From NCBI GenBank assembly GCA_022563275.1, contig JADFNR010000164.1, forward strand, positions 1-5,210: 5,210 bases of DNA, written 5' to 3'. The notes below the pieces were generated by a model. That model was not told the DNA's origin. It saw only the letters and a program-made list of their open reading frames with translations, and searched no databases. The number at the start of each line of letters is the position of its first letter. Position 1 is the first letter of the stretch. Positions 1-5,210 of the stretch are shown here, in pieces. Origin of the DNA: Chloroflexota bacterium (GTDB lineage Bacteria; Chloroflexota; Dehalococcoidia; UBA3495). Position numbers and translations under genes: made by a program.

Positions 1-617
1 AGAGGACACAGCGTGTTGTTGGGGAACTCGTAATAGGTTTCATCGACGCAACCGACCACGCCGGTCTCGAGCAGCGCACGTGCTTCCTGCTCGGTCAGCA
101 GGTTGCCGGTCGGGTTGTTGGGTGAGGCCAGGAACACGATGCGCGCTGAATCATCGATGGCTTCCAGCATTGCCGGAATATCGATGCCCCAGGTGTCGCA
201 GCGCGGAATCGAAACGAAATTCGCGTCGGCCAGCCCGGCCGAGAAGCTGTACATGCCGAAAGTCGGCTCGCAGTCGAGAACTTTCTGGCCGGGCGCGACG
301 AACAGGCGCATCAGGAGGTCGATTATTTCGTCGCCGCCCGCCCCTGCCATTATTCGGTTGGCCGGCTGCCCCGTGTAGTCGCTGAGAGCTGCACGCAACT
401 TGCGCTGGTTCGGGTCGGGGTAGAGGTGGAGCGGCAGGCCGGCAAGCGCTGCCGATACCGCGTCGAGCGGGCCGTAAGGGTTCTCGTTCGCGTTCAGACG
501 AATGACATACTCGGGCTTGATACCGGCTTTCCTTGCGAGTTCCTCCGATGGGTCTACCCCGTGGTAGGTCGCTATTTTGACCATGTGCGGCCGCATGAGT
601 TTTTCGAGTTGAGACAT
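1..617 (-). CDS. hisC: Histidinol-phosphate aminotransferase HisC, N-terminal 205 residues (cut by window edge)
   Basis: PLP-dependent fold-type I aminotransferase that converts imidazole-acetol phosphate and glutamate to histidinol phosphate and 2-oxoglutarate in the cytosol. I translated it by hand from the ATG at 617. Family landmarks are in the expected order: RPH near residues 9-11, LNANENPYGP at 41-50, YPDP at 66-69, GAGGDEIIDLL at 92-102 (cofactor phosphate region), SPNNPTG at 165-171 and VDETYYEF at 191-198, whose Asp contacts the PLP pyridine nitrogen in this family. The catalytic lysine and the C-terminal small domain lie beyond the left edge, so about 150 or more residues are missing. 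The gene starts 27 bp after the hisD stop, which suggests co-transcription. No good Shine-Dalgarno precedes the ATG. The Met at residue 8 is an alternative start but would remove part of the usual N-terminal helix. Identification is firm; the exact start is less so. Confidence 0.95.
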   Translation of the reverse strand, partial: MSQLEKLMRPHMVKIATYHGVDPSEELARKAGIKPEYVIRLNANENPYGPLDAVSAALAGLPLHLYPDPNQRKLRAALSDYTGQPANRIMAGAGGDEIIDLLMRLFVAPGQKVLDCEPTFGMYSFSAGLADANFVSIPRCDTWGIDIPAMLEAIDDSARIVFLASPNNPTGNLLTEQEARALLETGVVGCVDETYYEFPNNTLCP

Positions 618-644
618 ACTGGGCAAGTGTGAACTGTCTGGCCG

Positions 645-1982
645 TTATTCGCCAACCATGCGCCGGCGGCGGTATTCGGATGCAGCAGCGTGACCGTGCA
701 GGCCTTCAAGCTCTGCCAGGATTTCGGCATCTTTCGAGAGTTCCAGGAACGTAGCGTCGTCGAACGTCAGGACGGGCGTGATCCTGACAAAGTTTCTTAC
801 CGAGAGCGCTGACGAGAACCGGGCGGTCCCTGCGGTGGGCATCACGTGAGAAGGTCCCGCCACGTAGTCGGCCATGACTTCGGCCGACCATTCGCCGACG
901 AACAGACCACCGGCGTTCCTTACGTTTTCGACCAGGTCGCTGGCATTTTCTGTGAGGATGCACAGGTGTTCCGGTGCGGCGGCGTTCGCGACCTCGATCG
1001 CCTCGTCTGTGTTCGATACGACTATGGCGACGCCACGGTTCGCGAATGCTGCCGTTGCGGTGTCTTTCCTCGGAAGGTTTTTCAGCTGGCGCTCGATCTC
1101 CGCTTCCGTCCGTTCGACGATGCCTTCGGATAACGCAACAAGAATCGGCATCGCTACCGTGTCGTGCTCCGCCTGGGCGATGAGGTCGGCGGCGCAGAAG
1201 CTGGCGTTGGCCGTCTTGTCGGCCAGCACGATGGTCTCGGTGGGGCCAAATACACCGTCGATGTCCACCTGGCCCTGGACCAACTTCTTGGCATATGACA
1301 CGAAGATGTTGCCGGGGCCGCAGATCTTGTCTACTTTTGGAATGGAGTCCGTTCCGTAGGCCATGGCCGCGATGGCCGGCACTCCGCCCACTTGATAGAG
1401 GGTGTCCACTCCGGCGATCTCCGCCGCGACTATCACCGCCGAGTTCAACTCTTCTCCCCGTTGGGGCGGCGTGCAAAGGATAACCTCGCGGACGCCGGCC
1501 ACCCTGGCCGGTACCGCCGTCATTAAAACGGTGGAAGGGTAGGCGGCGCTGCCGCCGGGAGCGTACAGGCCCACCCGGTCAAAGGGCCGGATCAGTTCGC
1601 CCAGTCCCTGCTTCCGGTCAACCCACTCGGTGGGCATGGTGGACTCGTGGAAGCTGCGCACCCGCTGGGCGGCCAGTTCCAAGGACTCCCGCAGTTCTTT
1701 GCTTACGGAGTCCCTGGCCTGGGCCATCTGAGATTCCGTTACCCGGAAATCTTCCAGGTCCGAGCCGTCCAAGAGCTTGGCGTAACGCAGCACCGCGGCA
1801 TCGCCATCACGGCGCACATCGTCCAGCATCTGATGGATCGATTGAAGCGGTGTCACGCCCTTGCCGAAGGCTTCTTCGGTCCGGGCCAATACCGACTCGG
1901 GCAGCGAGTCCAGGTCCAGGGGGTCGATGCGGACCAGAACGTTCTCGGCGTTCTGGACTCCATATATCACATTAAGGGCCAA
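645..1982 (-). CDS. hisD: Histidinol dehydrogenase HisD
   Basis: Zinc- and NAD-dependent enzyme that oxidises histidinol twice, through histidinal, to histidine; it is the last step of the pathway. At 445 residues it has a normal family length. By alignment to the known E. coli active site, the zinc ligands are Gln270, His273 (in AQAEHD), Asp372 (in ADYVAGPSH) and His431, and the general base pair is Glu338-His339 (APEHL). CGPGN at 221-225 and GGVPAI at 199-204 are also typical. The segment at 241-250 reads IDGVFGPTET rather than the commoner form with AGPSE, a variant form of the family signature. The start is a TTG at 1982: no ATG occurs before residue 52, and a TTGGAG element lies 7 nt upstream. 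It begins 36 bp after the upstream phospholipase-like gene and ends 27 bp before hisC. Synonymous codon use changes near the middle (see findings). Confidence 0.97.
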   Translation of the reverse strand: MALNVIYGVQNAENVLVRIDPLDLDSLPESVLARTEEAFGKGVTPLQSIHQMLDDVRRDGDAAVLRYAKLLDGSDLEDFRVTESQMAQARDSVSKELRESLELAAQRVRSFHESTMPTEWVDRKQGLGELIRPFDRVGLYAPGGSAAYPSTVLMTAVPARVAGVREVILCTPPQRGEELNSAVIVAAEIAGVDTLYQVGGVPAIAAMAYGTDSIPKVDKICGPGNIFVSYAKKLVQGQVDIDGVFGPTETIVLADKTANASFCAADLIAQAEHDTVAMPILVALSEGIVERTEAEIERQLKNLPRKDTATAAFANRGVAIVVSNTDEAIEVANAAAPEHLCILTENASDLVENVRNAGGLFVGEWSAEVMADYVAGPSHVMPTAGTARFSSALSVRNFVRITPVLTFDDATFLELSKDAEILAELEGLHGHAAASEYRRRRMVGE

Positions 1983-1989
1983 CAGGTTT

Positions 1990-1995
1990 CTCCAA
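1990..1995 (-). promoter_or_regulatory. Shine-Dalgarno site that sets the TTG start of hisD
   Basis: The minus strand reads TTGGAG, then 7 nt, then TTG. This is the clearest ribosome binding site in the window, and it supports the unusual TTG start at 1982 over any downstream ATG. The other genes in the block have weaker or no recognisable sites, so translation of hisD may be initiated independently and not by coupling. Confidence 0.7.
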
Positions 1996-2018
1996 TGTTC
2001 TCTGTGCTTGTGCTCTGT

Positions 2019-2774
2019 CTAGTCCGGCACGAATTCGCGGACCTGGGCGATGGTCGCGGCCAGGGCCCGCTCTCGGTAGGCAGACACCTCCGCTTCCGGG
2101 ACGTTCTCGTAGACCTGCTCCAGGCTGCTGGGCATGCCTTCCAGGAATTTCTCCACGGTCCGCTGCACATCCTCATCATCACGATACAGCCGGTTCAGTG
2201 CGCCTTTCAACCGGTCCCAGGTGAATTCCCAGACTTGGAACCGCCCGACACGGTCCTTCCACTCGGCTAGCAGCCCGTCTTCAAAGAATGGCATGGTCAC
2301 GTCATGTTCGGAGCAGGCCAGCCACTTTTCAGGGTGGGAATCCCCGCTGATCTGGGGCAGGGCTTGCCGGTCCAAGTCCAACTGCATCGCCCGGTCCCAG
2401 ATGTTGGCCTCGATCTGGTCGTCGGTCAGACGGCTATCTTCCGCGGTATCGAAGTGGGGCCGGAACACGCTGGTGATCCAGACCTCGTCCGCCGCCAGGT
2501 GGCCGACGTAGCCGGCCAGAAACGCCCTGGACGCCGGCGACATGTCCTCCTGCAATTCCGGGTGCATGCGGAACATGGCCTTGGTCCCGGTGCCGACCTC
2601 CTCCACCGAAAGGGGTGCGAAGTGGGTCTGCTCCCTGGGCCACTTGGTCATGGCCCGGATGTCGGGGGCGGTGGATCCCAGGTAATAGCTGCCCAGGTGG
2701 TCGAAGACGTAGCTTCGGTCCAACTGCTCGGCAACCTGGTCGGCTAGATATATGTGCATCGGTAGGTTTGGCAT
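2019..2774 (-). CDS. Predicted zinc-dependent phospholipase C-like protein, function unknown
   Basis: A 251-residue protein that resembles the bacterial zinc-dependent phospholipase C-like family (the Zn_dep_PLPC / PLC-P1 nuclease fold, largely helical with a metal cluster). Candidate metal ligands are His7 in the N-terminal PMHIYLA, Asp38 in GSTAPDIR, His51 in QTHF, and His92 and Asp96 in the helix GYVGHLAADEVW; His107 (RPHF) could be another. The last ligands of the classic tri-zinc site (H-x3-E) cannot be placed with confidence. There is no signal peptide or membrane segment, so unlike secreted phospholipase C it should be cytosolic. The C-terminal third (from about 180) is charged and helical. 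It sits 68 bp after hisG and 36 bp before hisD. A GGTGG lies 11 nt before the ATG, a weak site; Met6 is an alternative start without one. Substrate is unknown; phosphoester hydrolysis is inferred from the fold only. Confidence 0.8.
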   Translation of the reverse strand: MPNLPMHIYLADQVAEQLDRSYVFDHLGSYYLGSTAPDIRAMTKWPREQTHFAPLSVEEVGTGTKAMFRMHPELQEDMSPASRAFLAGYVGHLAADEVWITSVFRPHFDTAEDSRLTDDQIEANIWDRAMQLDLDRQALPQISGDSHPEKWLACSEHDVTMPFFEDGLLAEWKDRVGRFQVWEFTWDRLKGALNRLYRDDEDVQRTVEKFLEGMPSSLEQVYENVPEAEVSAYRERALAATIAQVREFVPD

Positions 2775-2842
2775 TATCTATATATCCACCGAGATCCCGT
2801 AGGAAACCCGTCGGAACCCGGACGGGCCTCGGCCGATCAATT
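2775..2842 (-). other. 68-bp hisG to phospholipase-like intergenic gap with small hairpin and AT-rich end
   Basis: This is the longest gap inside the block. It holds a perfect 6-bp inverted repeat at 2807-2812 and 2821-2826 (CCCGTC / GACGGG, 8-nt loop). On the transcript it is followed by TTTCC rather than a run of U, so it is not a good intrinsic terminator. Just before the downstream start, the minus strand becomes AT-rich (GATATATAGATA). That stretch resembles a -10 element, but no convincing -35 lies at the right distance. It may be a processing or stabilising hairpin between two halves of the operon, or chance in GC-rich DNA. Confidence 0.35.
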
Positions 2843-3880
2843 TTAGTCTTTGGCGTCACCGCCAAATAGGTTTTGGTAGGCCTGGGAGTGGCCGTCGAAG
2901 AGGTAGCTCAGTTGGGAGGCGGCCACGTCGATTGCCCCGCAGTCCCGCAGGTGGTCCACCGCTTCCAGCAGCTGGTCCTTCTTGATCAGCAGGCTCACGT
3001 TATACCAGTCCTGCTCCTCGACGTTGTAGACCCTGGCAACGGTGGGGCCGCGCAGTCCGGCCAAGTCGGGACGGGCCAGCACCGTTGAACTGACCTCCTC
3101 CGCCGATGACGCCCGCACGTTGGCGGTGACGCGGTAGTAGGGCTCGGCCCTCAGGTGGCCCTCCATGAGTTCGACGATGGAACGGGCCAAGGCCAAGGCC
3201 TCCCCTGACTTCGAGATCATTACCGGGTTGGCGATGAGACATGCCTGGGAGGCCAGGATGGTGCCCTCGTCCAATGTTTTCAGTTGGTTCTCCCGGAGCG
3301 TGGCCCCGGTGGCTGTTAGGTCGGCGATCAGGTCGGCATAACCGGCGGCCGGGGCTGCTTCCATGGCGCCGCTGGCCGGAACCAGTGTGAAATAGTTGAT
3401 GCCCCGGTCGTAAAGGTAGCCCCGCAACAGCCGGGGGTACTTGGTGGCGATGCGCAGCTGCTTGCCCTCTTGACGAAATTCCAGGGCCAGGTCGGCCAAA
3501 TCGGAAAGTGAGGTCACGTCCATCCAGGAATCGGGCACCGCCATGACAAACTCGCAGCGGCCGTATTCCAGGTCTTCGATCAACACCGACGCCCGCGCCT
3601 CGTCGTTGCGGTATTCCAAGACCCGGTCCAGGCCGGTCACGCCCAGCTCCGCGCTGCCCTCCTCCACCTTCTGGGTGACATCGGCGGTGCGCTGGAACAG
3701 CACCTCCACCCCTGGGATGGCGGGGACCGAGCCGGTATAGCGCCGGGAGTTGGGCCGGGAAACGGTCAGTCCGCAGGCCCTCATGAAGCTGAGGGTCGAT
3801 TCGTATAATTCGCCGTCGCTGGGCAGCGCGATGCGCAGCAATCCCTGCCCTTGGTTCTTATTCCTGTCTATATCAACCAT
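2843..3880 (-). CDS. hisG: ATP phosphoribosyltransferase HisG, long form with C-terminal regulatory domain
   Basis: Catalyses the first, committed step: ATP plus PRPP gives N1-(5-phosphoribosyl)-ATP. At 345 residues it is longer than the typical long form (about 290-300). The catalytic bilobal part covers roughly 14-240: LRIALPSDGEL at 15-25, ELGVTGLD at 78-85, and residues 174-195 match the whole PROSITE-type HisG signature (E-x5-G ... D187-L-T-A-T-G-A-T-L195), which includes the PRPP phosphate-binding loop. From about 243 to 330 there is an ACT-like domain, shown by RVTANV at 250-255, GPTVARVYN at 278-286, the strand WYNVSLLI at 292-299 and LRDCGAIDV at 311-319. In long-form enzymes this domain binds histidine for feedback inhibition. 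The ATG at 3880 is 8 bp after the hisZ-like stop, and an AGG overlapping that stop codon is spaced 7 nt from it, so translation is probably coupled. The N-terminus carries about 12 extra polar residues. Confidence 0.96.
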   Translation of the reverse strand: MVDIDRNKNQGQGLLRIALPSDGELYESTLSFMRACGLTVSRPNSRRYTGSVPAIPGVEVLFQRTADVTQKVEEGSAELGVTGLDRVLEYRNDEARASVLIEDLEYGRCEFVMAVPDSWMDVTSLSDLADLALEFRQEGKQLRIATKYPRLLRGYLYDRGINYFTLVPASGAMEAAPAAGYADLIADLTATGATLRENQLKTLDEGTILASQACLIANPVMISKSGEALALARSIVELMEGHLRAEPYYRVTANVRASSAEEVSSTVLARPDLAGLRGPTVARVYNVEEQDWYNVSLLIKKDQLLEAVDHLRDCGAIDVAASQLSYLFDGHSQAYQNLFGGDAKD

Positions 3881-3888
3881 GGCCTGGC

Positions 3889-5133
3889 CTAACTCGCACC
3901 AATGGTGATGAGCGCGTCCAGGTTATAGGCAAAACCCAGGGCCGGGACGGCGCCGCCGCCTCCCAGCGCCCTGGAAAGTGTGTCGTAACGGCCTCCGCCG
4001 CCCAGTGTCCCGGGCCAACCGGGGTGGCTGACCTCGAAGATCACGCCGTTGTAGTATGCGAGGCCGCGCACCAGGCTGAAGTCCAACACGACCTGGCCCT
4101 TTATGTCCGGCCCATGGGACATCAGACTGATCACCTCTGAGAGACGGTCGACGGCATCCTGGTTGGCCCCGGCCGACGCCAAGGTCTTCTTAACCGACTG
4201 AAGCGCCGGTCCAGGCTCGCCCTTGATCACCGCCAGGTCGCTGGCGAGTTCTAGACCCTGGCGAAGCTTTTCTTCGTTGTCGGTCCCCCTGATCTTTTGA
4301 AGCATACGCTCCACCACATCTTCGGGGGTGCGCTGGCCAAGCTGGTCTGCCGAGTTCCATTGCAGCAGGCCCAGCAAAACCGACCTCGCCTGGGTGTCAT
4401 TCAGGCCCTGGACCGCCTGACGCAGCGCGGCGTCTTCTGAATCAACGTCACCAGAGGCGACGGAACCGTTGGACCCGCCGACGAGGTGCAGGCGGCGTCC
4501 TTCTTCCAGTAATCCGGGCACCGCGGAACGCCCTTCCCTGAGCTGGGGCATGCTCTGGATGATGAAGGACCGGGCCCGCTCGGAGACGCCCACCGGCTCC
4601 AACAGGCTGTCGAGGATGTCCAGGTCGGCAAGCTGCAGGACCCAGCCGTCCAGTCCCAACTGGCTGGGCACGGCCACGGCGAGATTCAGGAGCTCCACGT
4701 CGGCCGCGATCTCCGAGGAACCGATGAGTTCACCCCCCACCTGAGTGAACTGGCTGCTGGCTTCTGGGTGGGATACGTCGAACCGGAATACCGGCCCGCA
4801 GTATTGCCAACGCGCCGGCAGGCTGATGTTGGCCGCATTCTCCAGGTAGTGCCGCATGATGGGCGAGGTGAACTCAGGACGCAGGCTGACCGGGTTACTG
4901 CCTGCGTCGGTGAAACTGTACAACTGGGAGGCCAACTCCCCGCCCGACTTCCTCAGGAAAAGCTCGGTTGGCTCGAGGACCGGGGTCTCCAACTGCCGGT
5001 AGCCGTAGCTGCCCAGGAGCTGGCACAGCCGGTCCTGCAATCCCTGTTTTTGACGCAATGCGTCTTCCGGCAAGTCGTGCATGCCCTGTAGGCGGGAAAC
5101 GGTATTGGTTGATTGTGCCGGTTGGCGGTACAT
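3889..5133 (-). CDS. hisZ: HisZ-like ATP phosphoribosyltransferase regulatory subunit (histidyl-tRNA synthetase paralogue)
   Basis: A 414-residue class II aminoacyl-tRNA synthetase-like catalytic domain. Motif 1 lies around 48-64 (ETPVLEPTELF), LRPEFTSP at 84-91, motif 2 around 109-137 (GPVFRFD, then QFTQVGGELIG), the histidine-site motif LVRGLAYYNG at 354-363 and GGGGRYD at 378-384. The protein stops at the motif 3 strand (PALGFAYNLDALI at 397-409), so the C-terminal anticodon-binding domain of about 100 residues is absent, and the usual Glu-Arg of motif 3 is replaced by Leu-Asp. Both points favour HisZ over a working HisS. In known systems HisZ partners short HisG and senses histidine. Residues about 195-345 form a predicted helical insertion, and 221-250 is low in recognisable motifs. 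It is the first gene of the block, directly before hisG. No Shine-Dalgarno is visible before the ATG at 5133; Met18 is a weaker alternative. Confidence 0.88.
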   Translation of the reverse strand: MYRQPAQSTNTVSRLQGMHDLPEDALRQKQGLQDRLCQLLGSYGYRQLETPVLEPTELFLRKSGGELASQLYSFTDAGSNPVSLRPEFTSPIMRHYLENAANISLPARWQYCGPVFRFDVSHPEASSQFTQVGGELIGSSEIAADVELLNLAVAVPSQLGLDGWVLQLADLDILDSLLEPVGVSERARSFIIQSMPQLREGRSAVPGLLEEGRRLHLVGGSNGSVASGDVDSEDAALRQAVQGLNDTQARSVLLGLLQWNSADQLGQRTPEDVVERMLQKIRGTDNEEKLRQGLELASDLAVIKGEPGPALQSVKKTLASAGANQDAVDRLSEVISLMSHGPDIKGQVVLDFSLVRGLAYYNGVIFEVSHPGWPGTLGGGGRYDTLSRALGGGGAVPALGFAYNLDALITIGAS

Positions 5134-5210
5134 GTCAAAAAGCCGGAATACGGGACAAATAAATAAGGACGTCTCGATTGAAATCTACGGCGGTATGAGA
5201 CGCCCATTAA
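5134..5210 (-). promoter_or_regulatory. Upstream leader of the his block, possible promoter region
   Basis: The 77 bp upstream of hisZ contain no complete gene in the transcribed direction and include the only clearly AT-rich run in the window (TTATTTATTT on the minus strand). A promoter for the operon may lie here or just beyond the right edge. I could not place a convincing -35/-10 pair, so the call rests mainly on position and base composition. The region also contains the inverted repeat listed separately. Confidence 0.35.
5167..5205 (-). repeat. Inverted repeat in the hisZ leader (operator, attenuator or terminator candidate)
   Basis: On the minus strand GGGCGTCTC (5197-5205) and GAGACGTCC (5167-5175) can pair over 9 bp with one G-U wobble, enclosing a 21-nt loop. 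The second arm is followed directly by TTATTTATTTG. As RNA this is a stem followed by a U-rich tract, so it could act as a terminator for a gene off the right edge or as an attenuator of this operon. As DNA it could be a palindromic operator. The loop is long and the U-tract is interrupted by A, so it is only a candidate. Confidence 0.4.

Noticed and set aside
618..644. Regulatory element in the hisD-hisC gap
   Set aside because: The 27 bp contain no convincing inverted repeat, promoter or ribosome binding site.
874..1359. 161-codon plus-strand open frame opposite hisD
   Set aside because: It lies wholly antisense to conserved HisD active-site sequence, is low-complexity (Ser/Ala rich) and has no family resemblance.
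1983..2021. Possible readthrough fusion of the phospholipase-like protein with HisD, as both are in the same frame
   Set aside because: They are separated by a TAG and 13 untranslated codon-lengths, hisD has its own strong Shine-Dalgarno site, and a shared frame occurs by chance one time in three.
1647..2270. 207-codon plus-strand open frame across the hisD / phospholipase-like junction
   Set aside because: It is antisense to two well-supported genes, shows no recognisable domain, and fits the long spurious frames expected in GC-rich DNA.
3889..5133. Call as a functional histidyl-tRNA synthetase
   Set aside because: The anticodon-binding domain and the motif 3 arginine are missing, and the gene directly precedes hisG, so HisZ fits better.
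4953..5207. Minus-strand open frame starting in the hisZ leader, as a possible his leader peptide
   Set aside because: It has no run of histidine codons and overlaps hisZ out of frame for about 180 bp, unlike an attenuation leader peptide.
5134..5210. T-box riboswitch in the leader
   Set aside because: The conserved T-box antiterminator sequence is not present and the visible leader is too short to judge a larger structure.

Overview
The window holds one block of histidine biosynthesis genes, all on the minus strand. Read in the direction of transcription (right to left) the order is: a hisZ-like gene, hisG, a gene for a predicted zinc-dependent phospholipase C-like (phosphohydrolase-fold) protein, hisD, and hisC, which runs off the left edge. 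Gaps between genes are 8, 68, 36 and 27 bp. This fits a single operon, although the 68-bp gap and the 5' leader contain sequence that could form structure. Plus-strand open frames are shadows of these genes in GC-rich DNA.

The genes cover three known kinds of step. HisZ and HisG form or regulate ATP phosphoribosyltransferase, the committed first step, which condenses ATP with PRPP. HisC transaminates imidazole-acetol phosphate to histidinol phosphate. HisD oxidises histidinol to histidine. Histidinol-phosphate phosphatase acts between HisC and HisD, and no known member of its families is visible here. The only unexplained enzyme in the block is the predicted metal-dependent phosphoesterase-fold protein between hisG and hisD, so it is a speculative candidate for that step.

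Two points stand out in the pathway's first enzyme. HisG is 345 residues and carries a C-terminal ACT-like domain of the long-form type. The long form normally works without HisZ, yet a HisZ-like gene lies directly upstream. The HisZ-like protein is a class II histidyl-tRNA synthetase paralogue that lacks the anticodon-binding domain and the motif 3 arginine, which argues against a true HisS.

The organism is a bacterium with moderately high GC. Gene order, the HisD variant motif (GPTE in place of AGPSE) and the general look of the proteins suggest an uncultivated Chloroflexota lineage (Dehalococcoidia/SAR202-like), but this is inference from pattern and not from a search. Synonymous codon choice appears to shift part-way through hisD, which could mark recombination or an assembly join.
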